From NCBI GenBank assembly GCA_035222895.1, contig JAVYIG010000409.1, positions 62,001-126,000 of the forward strand: a stretch of 64,000 bases of DNA, read 5' to 3'. The position numbers and the translations under genes are program-made. A model generated the notes under the pieces. The model did not search any database. It saw only the letters and a program-made list of their open reading frames with translations, and was not told the origin of the DNA. This document shows, piece by piece, positions 31,265 to 43,300 of this stretch; position 1 is the stretch's first letter, and each line of letters starts with the position of its first letter. This DNA is from Strongylocentrotus droebachiensis (lineage: Eukaryota; Echinodermata; Echinoidea; Camarodonta; Strongylocentrotidae).

Positions 31265-32697
31265 GATAGACTGGACTTAACCTGATCATGGTCCAACTTA
31301 CTTTATAAAGGTGATTGATGCTCATCTCCAGATCTTCAAAGTAAGAAGCCTTCCACAATCCATGCAATTTATGACTTCTGATGTGGGCTTTGTGGCAGGA
31401 ATTATTGATTTTGAGGCCCAAAGCAAAAGTTTTAGATTCTGAACCAGCGCAGTTTGGGTCCTTATCAGTCGTGCACCAAGAAGTGCACCTTAGTGAATTG
31501 TGATATGTATTTGTTAAGACCTTGTTTACCATATTTGTAGGAACATTGCAAGTATTTGAAGGAGTGACACTCCTTTCTTAGCCAACAATCTTAAAGATTT
31601 CAGTACTAAATTTCTCTTTCATACTTTTTGCCTTAATGATTGACAGGTGAATTTGATGATATATATATCAATTTAAAAATTTGCTCCAAATTTGCATATG
31701 TAAACAAACGATTTGAGATGTTTTAGCTAAGATCTAGGCACATTGTATGTTTTTTCTTGACTCAAATCTGAGATATTTATTTGTGAATATTGTCAAATTG
31801 CTCATTTCAACAATATTGAAAATGTTTTTATATACCAGTACATGTCACTCATTTAGATTGGTATATGTATCATCTGAAAAATTGTTTTTACTACCCTTTA
31901 GAAAGTAACATTGGATTAAAATAATGTACAATATTCTACTAACTATGAAGAAGAAAAAAAAAGAGTACTGAGACACAATTTAATATCATAGGAACTCTAC
32001 CAAATGTCTTGTTTTTTACAAGAATGTTCAAGTGAAACAACGATTGAACGATAAGACCGTATTTTGTGGCATAACAAAAAGTAGAGAGAAGTTGTTTTCT
32101 GAAATTTGAAAAATCATATTCCTATCAACTGCTGCAATTTTGCACCAAACAAAATTGTGATAAACACGAGGATTATCGCCATTTGATTGCATCATTTTGT
32201 ATTCATTGTACTTGGTTGTTTTATGTATTGATACATGTATTATGCCAGTAAAACTACACATGGTGATGCAATATTGCTAGCTTTATTTTGGCCTTGGCAT
32301 GAACATCACAGAACTGATGTTGTCTAACACTCTCTCACACTTATGGCAGGATTATACAGAATGTTTGATTTATATTATGAGATTTGATCATGGCTCGTGA
32401 GAGACATGAACATGTGAATTTTAGCACAGGAATGTCTTTATTCGTTACATCCACAGGTTAAAGGCTTTATGTTGCCAAAGATAAGGTCAAGGGTTGTGAT
32501 TGGTTTTAAAGTTTATTATTATTGTCAATATCAGTATCGGCTTTCTTGCTGGAAGCTAACAAATTGTGAAATGTGTTGTACAATCCTCTATTCATTCCAC
32601 TCCCATATTGATTGTTGTTACACATGGACAATGGTGTCATTTTTACTACTGTGTCAAATATGAAATTGTAATTCATCTCTGTTATGTATTCATGTTA
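31265..32697. other. TDP2 downstream region, no gene seen
   Basis: AT-rich sequence between TDP2 and the nested transposons at 32698. The longest open frames are short and show no family resemblance. Confidence 0.5.
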
Positions 32698-33427
32698 AAA
32701 CCCTATTTAGCCCCGGGGGGGGGGGGGCTTGAGAAGCCCCCCCCTCGACATTTTCCGCGATAATTTTTTAACGCAAGAAAATCTTGCACTGAAATTTTGT
32801 GACTTTTTTCTTTCGAGTCTTGCGCAACTTTTGAAAGAAATTTTTCGAAAATCGGACCTACCATTACAAAGTCACATGTCCTTTTGTCTTCGCATGTTCG
32901 CCCGAAAATCACTCATTTTTGTGATTTGTGTACAAAACATATGGAAATCTCATTTTTCAAATAAAGAGGTAAAACATTGGTTATTTGGTCTTGTTTAGAT
33001 TTTAGGTGTTTATTTTGGGGTCAAAATAGTTGAATTAAAGTTGGAAATGAAATAAAACAACAAAAACAATAAAATACATAAGTAAAAAAAACAAAGAAAT
33101 ACATAAGAAATTATCAAAACAATAGATAACATAAGGAATAACCCCGGTTTTTCAAATTTTTGTGTTGTATTATTACAGGGTTCGTACACTTACACATTTT
33201 TAAAATTCCATGACTTTCCAGAGCAGGATAATGTAAATTTCCATGACCATTTTCAATGATGAACATGTCTTAATTTAAAGCGTACAACTATATATCATCG
33301 CAATACTAGGAAGCAAATCACAAAACTACATAAGGCGCACCCCTATTTCGGAGATTCTCCCCCCCCCCCCCCCCCTCCCTCCCGAAAAAAAAAAAAAAAA
33401 AAAATCTGAAAAAAAATCTGGATTTCT

Positions 33428-33750
33428 TTTTTTGTCATCTTTAGTTTAAAAACAACATGTTACTAGACCAAGGTCTAACTTAGTTCACAAGCACTTCAAC
33501 TGTGCCTCGTATAATGAGAGTGAAAGTATTTTTTGAACACTGAAATAAGACGTAATCTGATCTGGTTAACAAAAAGCCACCAAAAACAAAGCCAACATTA
33601 GTCTTTTTGTAAACATCAGATCGGCTCTTATTTCAGTGACAGTGTTCGAAAATACTTTCATTTTATTACGAGGCACATTTGAAGTGCTTCTGAACTAAGT
33701 TAGACCCAGTAACAATGTTGTTTTTAAAACTAAAGATGACAGAATTTTTT
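33428..33750. repeat. long hairpin (about 150-bp arms)
   Basis: Inverted arms run from TTTTGTCATCTTTAGTTTAA to its inverse at 33718-33745 and meet near 33590. CTAACTTAGTTC and GTGCCTCGTA blocks pair inside. TAAGGCGCACCCC occurs just outside on both sides (33338 and 34097), possibly the ends of a host element. Confidence 0.75.
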
Positions 33751-35322
33751 CCTCCGAGTCCAAACAGAAATGTGGACAGGCTAGTTTTTGCGTGGTGATT
33801 CATTATCCCCTGTGTAAGTGAGCTGCATCATACAGGCGAGTGAGCTGCATCATACAGGCGAGTGAGCTGAAGACACGGGAGAGCTTCGGCCGGCAAAGTG
33901 CCTTGTGACAGGGCATAATTTATCGAGACTGAAAAAAAACAACTCTTCCTTTCAAATTAGGAACGTAGTTTAACTTCAAATAGTAGATCCTATTCTTTAT
34001 TTGCATTATGTAATTAATGTTGAGACACAGAGATTGTTGAAAACCACTTAAAAGTAGCATTTGAGGACTCAAATATCCTGTACCTGACTATATAAGGCGC
34101 ACCCCCGACTTTCGATATCTTGCTGACGGAAAAAAGTGTGCCTTAATTGCGGACCTTGGGGAAAGCAGCAACCACGAGGCTAGGCTAGCTAACTGGCTGT
34201 ATGCTCGCGCTCGCACAATGGACGCCAAACGTGGAATCAAATTATGCGATTCAGGGTTGCGATATTCGAGTAGAGAGCAACACGATTTTTAAAGGGGTTC
34301 TTAAGAAAACACGAGTGGCTCATGATGCATAGTTATTTACATTTAAATTATTGTTTTACCACACATCTTGTGTGACCTACTGTCTACTGACCGCAATATT
34401 TTTTATCCTGCTGTCTACCAGCCAGGATTCAAGACAGTTACAACAGGGTTTGTCACCTCCCTGGTTACAATAAGTCCCAGGTCAAGGTTTAGACCACTCC
34501 CTAAGACGAAACCAGCCGGGTTTTATATACTGGGCTAGGCATTCACCACTTCTCAAAATACAGAAGTCACTCCCTGTCAGAGCATCCACCCCACATGCTT
34601 TACTATTATTGGTCCGTTTGTCTGTCAATTAAAAACAAGCGTGGAATGCAGCGCCCATGCTATACATGAACCCAAGATTTGCATACATTTTGTTATGTGC
34701 TGGTTGCCTGGTACCGATAACAAACAAAGGGCGCGCACCATGTTCAGAGAAACCACATGTAATATTACACCACGCTGGGCGGCAACTGTCTGGCATGCAT
34801 GCACTAATCCTTGCCGTTTGTAAACACAATAGTTAAAAATACTGCTTGGATTTTGATAGGGAATATGAATATCTTTGCCTTTTAAAAATAATTCTACGGC
34901 ACGACATGCTTTGGGGGAACTGAGAATGAGTGAAAGTCGATAGCGAAAGAGATAAAGAGATGTGAATGAATGTTGGGATGGGATCGAGAAACAAAATGAA
35001 AGAAACTTGAGAAAGAAAGGAAACATGCGAAAACTACTTTTCAAAGGTAAATAATTTTGTATTATTTTAAAGAAAGAGATCAAAATTAATAAAGGCAAGA
35101 TTTGAGGGGGGCAATAGGTTTTAAAAATAGTCGAAAGATGATTAAATAGAGAAAAAAGAGAGAGAAGAGAGAGATCAGACTAGATGGAAGGAAGAGAATG
35201 ATGAGTTAAATGTGCCAATCGCTCGAGAATGGGAGACAGAGAGCATATAGTAGGTCCATGCAGAGAGAGAGAGAGAGACAGTGAACTGGGGGCAAGGAGA
35301 ATAAAGCAAAATTTTCACAATA

Positions 35323-35815
35323 TGCACACTCTCGATCTCACAGCACCAGCCACGTGAATTTGCCTACACACAGGTCAACAAACTTCATAATTTGTGATTC
35401 TGCAGTACTGTGCCAGCGGTCACTGACAAGTTTAATTTATGCTGGCTTCACTCCCCGCCCACTCACAAGGAAAGTTTTTGATTGGTCTGATCAGTCACAT
35501 CACTTGCTTACTGTAAGGAGAAACACACACACAAACAAATGCACACTCTCGATCTCATAGCTCAGCACAATAGGTGAATTTGCCTACACACAGGTCAACA
35601 AACTTCATAATTTATGATTCTTCAGTACTGTGCTAGTGGTCACTGACAAGTTTAATTTATGCTGGCTTCACTCTCCGCCCACTCACAAGGAAGTTTCTGA
35701 TTGGTGTGATCAGTCACATACACACAAATACTGTATACACTCTCACAGAGCTCAGTACATTGCATGAATTTGCCTATACACAGGTCAACAAACAGTCATG
35801 CACACACAAATTTCT
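35323..35815 (+). repeat. tandem repeat, about 218 bp, 2.4 copies
   Basis: Units begin near 35323, 35541 and 35735. They share GCACACTCTCGATCTCA, GAATTTGCCTACACACAGG and TTTAATTTATGCTGGCTTCA. The third is incomplete. Confidence 0.85.
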
Positions 35816-36920
35816 CAAAAAGAACATGAGCATCGTACTACACTGCATTGTGATGGGCTAGCTATTATGTGAACCACAAATTTTACAAAATGTGTTTTTC
35901 CTTTGTTCACAAGACAAATTAAATGCCATTTTAACAAACATCTTGAAGAAAAAAAGATTTTCTCTGACTTTCCAGAAGAAATGGACGAATTCCCTGACTT
36001 TCCCGACTTTTTGCTTCTGGAAAAAACATTTTTAAATTCCCTGACTTTCCAGAAATTCCCTGACCCGTACGAACCCTGTATTATTCCAAATGGTCTAACG
36101 AATATATGTAGTGAGAAATGATGCTTAAATATGAATAATGTCGGAATTATGGGCAAAAATGTGAATTTAATGACCTTATTTGCATAAATTACCATAAATA
36201 TGCAAATGAGTGAATTTTTCCAAAAAATTGAAATTACCATAGTATTCTATACACTTCACTTGACATGTATGCAAATTTTCGCGGCGATCGGGCGTTTCAC
36301 GGCCGAGATCATAGGGGGGGGGGCCTGAGAAGCCCCCCCCCCCCCCCCCCCCCCCCGGGCTATGCAGTTTCAAAATAGCCCGGGCTAAATAGGGTTAAAC
36401 CTACCCTCCTCTATGGCATTGTTGGAAGATTTTAAAATGTGTCAAAGATGATCAATCATCAATCTATTTTTATTGTATAATTAGCTGCAAAAAGAATAAA
36501 ATAACAAATTAAATGATTTATGGTAAGCTCTTATTTGTTATTCTTTGGTTCCAGTAACTAATGGCAATTTAGAAAAGTTTAGTATGCCACTGATGGTTGT
36601 TTGGATCAGAAAATACATATCAACAAAATCTTGCTGAAAATCATATTCACTGAAAACATAATGTTAACACTGTAGTCAAGACTTGACCACCACCGGATCA
36701 TCACATTTGATAAAAGCCTCAATCCAGTGTCGGGTCTAACTTTTAGTAGAATACAGGCCGTAGAGGCCTCTGCTACATACAGCTAGTTTTTTTTTAAACC
36801 CTCGAAAACAATTCCTCTCACCATTATTTTGCACACAACATCTTGCTGCAGCATTCTTTTAGGCATTATACAGTGTCGTGTGTGAACAACACCTGATCTG
36901 TCTACTTCACATCAACATTT

Positions 36921-36995
36921 ACAAAAGATCACCATCTGATAATAATGTACAAAAGATGTCCCTCTGATAATAATGTACAAAAGATCACCATCTGT
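36921..36995 (+). repeat. 28-bp tandem repeat, 2.7 copies
   Basis: Units at 36921, 36949 and 36977 share ACAAAAGAT and CTCTGATAATAATGT-type blocks. Confidence 0.85.
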
Positions 36996-37529
36996 TCGTA
37001 ACAACAAGGAAAGTGGTAAACGCATTTATCAAAACAAAACACAATTTTATTGGCAAGGCTTTTTCAAATAGTGGTAGAATGTACAAGAAATTGCCTACCG
37101 GTATTCTGAATTTCAACAATTGTATCTACAAATGCATTCTTGAAGAATGCAAGAAGCTGTGTTCATAAAGTGACTTCATAAAAAGTATGGGGGAATAATC
37201 CTTGTAAAAAATGGTACATTACCTGAGATTTGAGTAAATTTTTCAGACTTCAAAGGTACAGTGGTTATTATCATTCAATAATCATCGCATCTTGCATGCA
37301 TGAAAAATGATACACACAAAATGAGACTACATACATTTATGCCCTTCTGTTGTTGTAAACCCATGTTGTCCTTCGAAACCATTATAATAACTACTTGAGT
37401 TACTATACCAGCGTTTAAAATATGACATGACTATTTGTATACAATTCTTTGAAACAATAATACAGAAATAGTTACATACTAGGCATATTGTACATCCACC
37501 CCAGGGGATGCTCAATGCACTTGCGGGTA

Positions 37530-37701
37530 CAGTAAAACCTGTCTATAAAGACCACCCAAGGGAGACAAGAAAAGTGGTCTTTATAGGCAGGTGGTCTTTA
37601 TATACAGGTTCCTTTAGTACATGTTTTAATGAGAAACCATTTTCAAGGGAAACAAAAATGTGGTCTTTGTAGACGGGTGGTCACTAAAGCAGGTTTGACT
37701 G
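37530..37701. mobile_element. 172-bp pogo/Tigger-type MITE
   Basis: Ends CAGTAAAACCTGTCTATAAA and, inverted, CAGTCAAACCTG, flanked by TA at 37528-37529 and 37702-37703. This is the terminal signature and TA duplication of Tc1-mariner pogo/Tigger elements. Internal ACCACCC/GGTGGTC blocks add to the pairing. Confidence 0.88.
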
Positions 37702-40211
37702 TACTACTATTACCCTGGCTTTAGCCTAGCTGCCCGAGGTGCTGAAAGCATTCAAGCAATTACAAGTATAGACTACTTCCTACCCGGTACCCTTTTACTA
37801 AACCTGGGTTGAGACTGGCAAATGCAGGCTGATGCAACGCCAAACAATGTTAGTACTGCAGTTGGGACTCGTACCATGAACCATTGAAAGCACAGTCAGC
37901 TTTCAAAAGATACAATGGAAGAATGACACCTTTCCTTTAGACTTTCCATACTAATTGGCAAAATGAATATGTACTAATTTACTTCAGGCACTTTTGTTTC
38001 AAAGGAAAGGAATTTAAATGTATTATACCATACAGCTTGACCTTCTAGTCTAGTAGGTAGATTTTATTGGAAATACATGTATCTGCACACATTTAAAAGG
38101 CTCATTTTCATTTTATTACTTTTAATATCAGTTTTAAATTTAACAGAACACTGCCTCTCCAGAAGAAAAAATCAAGGTATCGATCATTCAGCATATAAAA
38201 TACAGTCCAACATGCAGGGGAGTTCTGATATGGGGCGGTAAACGTGTAACTGAATTGCAGCTGCGCGCAACACTGGACTTGCACATTTTGTTTATTCATT
38301 CAACTTCTCCATACTATTTTGAAATATGTAACAAAACTTGAGACTCGATCCTCCTAATTTCTAAAGATAGATAGAATGCTTCATTCACTAATTACAAAGT
38401 ATTTACAATTCAAAAACGATTCCATTAACATGCATCAATTGCTGCTACATTATACAATTAGAAAATACTGTTTTTGGAACGTCAAATATAATTTTTTATC
38501 AATCAATTTTTAGAGAAATATACACTTAAAATTGGTCTCACTTGTTTAAAAACTGGAAGATAAAAAGTATGTGAAACTTGAAGACAAAACAGAGAGGTGA
38601 AACAACTTCTATCAATTTTGCAATTAAACTTTTGATCACATATAAAACTTCTAGTTCATGAGTAGATTAGATATGATTGTATTAAGATTTAATACATGCG
38701 CTAAAACCATGGATTTATAATGATCATTGACAAGTGACAACAATAATCAGTTTCATATTCAAGTCCACTTAACGAGTAGTAGAGTACCGATCACCAAAAC
38801 ATGTTAGACCATTGATGTAAAGGGTTCCATATTGCTGTTCCGATGTCAAATTTTGAGCTTCAAAAATTTCTTCTACAAGTGATATTGCAGTTCAAATAAT
38901 GTAAAATGTCTCATTGAATAGACTACTGAACGCACATCCTATGCACTCGCTTAAATAGGGTGCGCACGGAACCGGAGTCTGACTTGGTTTTATGTGATTC
39001 TTTATTTTCTTCATACTCCTTAACCATTCCCCAATATAATGCCAGGTAATTTTTTTTTTTTTAAAGGTGATTTCATACATTTTACTTATACATAACTTAT
39101 TTTTTAAGGAATTTGGTACACTTTGAGTTTCCAAATGAAAGTCAAAGAGCCCCTACGTCAGTCAGTGGGCAGCACCAACATTATGTGGTGACACGTCAAA
39201 CCTTTTAGAAGTCCTTAGAAGTTTTGGCTTGTTCAGATATGGCACAGTAAACCGCAAAAAAGCCTCAACAGGTTTTTTTTTGGTACAAATGCAAGCTTAT
39301 TACACTTTACATCATTAAAAAGAGAGAAAAAACGCTGCAGTTTTGATGCATCATATCTGAATAAGCCTTATGTATTAAAAAAAATGGTTTTACGTGGCAC
39401 TTATAGCTACATGTGGGATTCAAGTACAGGAAGTGTGGATACACTTTTAACTCAGACAAGGTAAAAATACTATCACTAAAATATTCACTATAACACATAG
39501 GGGTGGAGGAACAAACGGAGATGCATAAAAATATCTCAATATTCAAAGTTTATAAAGAATTGTATTTACAAACCACTAAAATATACACTTATATCTACAA
39601 TACAGACAGCGATCGTCTTTTAAATGAAAAAGAATTCATGAGATCGTAATACAAATCATTAACTCTGGTATGTAATTTGTATATATACTAATGGGAAAGC
39701 ATCAATTTTTATGAAACTTCCTGAAATATCAACGAGAAAATAACAGATCTATAGGAATCTAATAACTTATATTGAGGCAGAAATTCAAAATATTGTTTAT
39801 AAATGGTGAATTTCTTGAGTGACATGTGTGAGTAATTAAATGTCGACACAATATAGAAAAGGAGATCCTCTTACATGTGAAAATTCTATCCGTTTCCTAC
39901 AAAATCACTTCTCCTTTTAATAGTGAGTGATACTTACATGTAGTCACAATAACAAGACCAACCATGTACCAATCAGTGTCTGTTCGGAGCCACAAGGGCA
40001 GTAAGTCGGTTTTAAATGATACAATTTAATGCCCTTCTGGTTCTCAACAAAACGTTAAGTCTGAAATTCAAAATGGCCAATGGTTTGACGGTCATCGGTT
40101 GGCATGGGATCTATTTTGGAGGAATAACCGAGGTATAAAAGAGGATCACTGTCTGTATAAATAACATACATGTACTAGAATCATTAAAATGCGATATGTG
40201 AAAGGATCCTT

Positions 40212-40346
40212 CTACCCGAGGCCGTCCGTTCTCCCGCGTATCCGTCTAGCTAGCTGCATGTCCTTGGGCATCACCGTGACTCGCTTGGCATGGATGGCAC
40301 ACAGGTTGGAGTCTTCAAAGAGATGGACAAGGAATGCTTCCGCTGC
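40212..40346 (-). CDS. CENPA: CENP-A coding exon 4 (helix 2-3, C-terminus)
   Basis: Follows the acceptor ttttcacag in phase 0 and ends with TAG at 40214-40212. It encodes residues 119-162, [15 protein letters not shown] through GRTDGLG. Confidence 0.95.
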   Translation of the reverse strand, partial: AAEAFLVHLFEDSNLCAIHAKRVTVMPKDMQLARRIRGRTDGLG

Positions 40347-43300
40347 CTGTGAAAACAGGATTAATAATAATAATAATAATAAAAACGGTGCTTATAAAGT
40401 GCTTACCACCAAAGTCTCTATTAAAGCATCATAACAAACAAAATACAATGAAAAACAATGACATATTAAACAAAACAAAAAATTACAAATAAACCTAAAA
40501 ATTACAATACATACATGTACATGTATGAAATATACATCAATGTGAACAGAGTAAGTTAATGATCAAAAGCAATTTTGAATAAATGTGTCTTTAGACGTAA
40601 ACGTTATAGTATTTTGGGTGCGACAGGCACAGAGGAAAATTTCCCCTACAATCCTACCCCTCCTTAAATTGAAGAAAAGTAGTTTTGGTCATGCCATTGC
40701 ACTGCGAAGAAACGGTTTGGAAGTGATTTCGTTCAAATTTTCACCAATCTGCTTCTCTATTTTTTTCTGGTTTCTTTCAGAGCAATTTGAAATTAAGATT
40801 GATTTTCCTTTAAATTGTTTTGCACAGTAAATAGTAGCTCTTAAAGAGCTCATAAATCCTAACTTGATTGCCCAACTTTAAAGAGGTCAAATTTTTGGTT
40901 CAATGATACATACATGCTCCTGCAACAATTGTCCCACTTTCAATTTATAATACTTAACCATATTGATAATTCAATCATTGGACTTATCTGACTTTAAAGG
41001 TAAAGACCAGTTATGGTCATGCGATTGAATTGTGAAAGAAACGTTGTGGAATCGATCAGAAAAGGTTGATCATCTAGCATCTAGCATCTGCAAGGTTCTG
41101 GAATCATCAAAATGATAAGAAATTTGGCCCATTCTTCGTAAAGTTACAAGCACTATACACAGAAAGATGTATATGGGACTACCCTATCTCTCTCACAGGA
41201 CCATGAGAGAAATAAATTTACCAAATATATGAATTAGTAGGCGGTTTCCCGGCAAATTTGTTATCATCATGTATTAGTCAAAACATATTCTTTCACATGA
41301 TTGGTAATGAGAGCTTCCATTTCATTTTTTGAAATTGGGGCGTTACCAATACTGGTCTTTACCTTTAACCTTAAATCCAACTTAACTGAATGACAATTCT
41401 AGTCCTTTATTTCCAACTCAATATCTTTGACGTTATACAGCCCAGAGCAAATTTCAATATCCATGTGTTGGATCACTGAATTGCTTGCCTGACAAAGCGC
41501 CATACACTTACCTCTTGTAAAGCCATAATAGCTGCAGCTTGCCAGCGATGTTCTGAAGATGGGTTTAAGATAAGACAAATTTCCCTCACCTGCAATAAAA
41601 GGATGAAAAACAGGATGTATCTACTGTTTAATCTAGTATTCTAAAAGAAATATTCAAATGACAGGAGGAACTGTCTTTAAGTAATATCAATAATAGTTCA
41701 TGCTCTCAAAGCGCTTTACAGATATATTATTACCCCGCTCATCGGATTCAAGCTTACCCACACACAATGTATGCACATTCTCCACTCCCTGGGGAGCATT
41801 CCAGATGGGCTTTAAGCTTAGAGTTCAAGTTCCAAATTAAGAACTGACACTGAACAGATTCTATTATACTCCATAAAGCCCATTTCCATTTTACCTTACA
41901 ACTTGTGCGATTCATATGATACACAGTTTTCAAGTTAATGATAAATTTATTGAATACATTTCATACTGTTCCTAAGTCTGCTCCTATAAATCTTTACCAA
42001 GGCGAAACCAAGGCGATGCACTAGTGCCCTTTGGTAAGGCATTAATCCTCATTACCAGGTCCCTCGGAGAAAGCCGTCGACCATCTGGTAGCTTACTAAC
42101 AAGCATTTATGCTTTCTTAGCAGTCGGGTAAAATAACCACCACCACAAATCAAACTGAATTATGAACATGTCAGGTATGTCATATCTGTGAAATTTAAAT
42201 GTTAGCAGTGTTGTAATATTCAAATTATGCAAGGAAACTTGTTTACTTTCTTAACTTCACTTTCAGCTGCCAGACTCTATTGAGTGACTGACTGACTTCT
42301 TTTTTTTCTTTGGTAATAACATACCGTACATAAAATGAGCTTTAAAGGGTACAAGGGCATTTGTCTACATCAATAACCCAATTCTTGTAATGGCCAAAAT
42401 TAAACTGATTGAATCTTTGCGCAGAACAAAACGACAACCATTCGGTCCAAGAGTCTGAAAATCTGAAAATCGATTTGACAACTAAAGGTAGGGTGTCTGA
42501 TCGCGCACCCGATGTTGTGTACTAAATTCTTCCCATAGAGATAGCAAGCATCCCTATGCAGTCTACGTGCATTGCGCGACAATGCAAAATTGGTCAATTT
42601 TTTTCTTTTCAAATCGAGATTCAAACCTTTATTCTTTGTGATTCTGAAGGTGATACCGTACTCAATAAATGAGGTGTCATATGAAAGAGCAGGTGAATCC
42701 CCATATTTCCAAAGGGGCTGCATCTCGGAATTCTAAAAATATCTTGGTCAAAACAGCGATTTAAACATTGTGTCCTGGCTAACTCTGAGGTTTGACACTT
42801 TTGAGATATGCAGCCCCGATCATTAAGTAGTCCCAGTCCTAAGGAATATATCTATGCACTTATTTTTTCGCTAGCCCCCAGGGATCACAAAGGATTGCAG
42901 TTTAAAAATACCCTTCCACCTATTTGTTGGATCAGCTAATTAAGGAGGTGTGCGCTCGGCTCTGTCCAACCATGGTTACATCGCGTAACACATCTACGCG
43001 TACGAACGAAACCCACATTATAGTGAATGAAAGTATGGCTACTATCGCGGAGACAACGTGGCTCAAGCTGCAAGTTGCGCATAACATGCGTACGCTATGC
43101 ATACGCTTGCATATTGCGCGATACAGCTGTTTTGCTGAATTTAGCAAATCAACATAACTCTGCGTGTACATCTTTTTCGTCAATTCTGACCAAAGTGATA
43201 TGAATATTGCAGCGTTTTAAAAGGGCTGTATCCTGTATCTTTTGATAGAAACATCGGTGAGACTTGAAATTTGAAATGTATTATTCTGATTACACTTTTT

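Larger units (their letters stand above)
33176..36078. mobile_element. hAT-like non-autonomous element nested in the composite
   Basis: The ends CAGGGTTCGTAC (33176) and GTACGAACCCTG (to 36078) are inverted, and both are followed inward by CTGACTTTCC/CATGACTTTCC blocks. Flanks TATTATTA (33168-33175) and TATTATTC (36079-36086) match at 7 of 8, as expected for an 8-bp hAT target duplication. Confidence 0.7.
32698..36396. mobile_element. 3.7-kb composite bounded by AACCCTATTTAGCCC inverted repeats
   Basis: The left end AACCCTATTTAGCCC (32698-32712) is exactly inverted at 36382-36396. Inside each end is a G/C homopolymer block around CTTGAGAAGCCCCCCC (32729) and CCTGAGAAGCCCCCCC (36323). It contains at least two nested insertions (33176-36078 and a hairpin element). 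No transposase ORF remains. Confidence 0.75.
36397..40211. other. TDP2/CENP-A convergent intergenic region
   Basis: AT-rich, with only a small tandem repeat and one Tigger-type MITE recognised. The right part probably includes the CENP-A 3' UTR. No further gene is visible on either strand. Confidence 0.5.

Noticed and set aside
31239..31532. 97-codon minus-strand ORF after TDP2
   Set aside because: Partly inside the dispersed repeat 31095-31264; no family match or splice signals.
34625..35098. 157-codon minus-strand ORF
   Set aside because: It lies within nested transposons, has no family resemblance, and no splice or start context.
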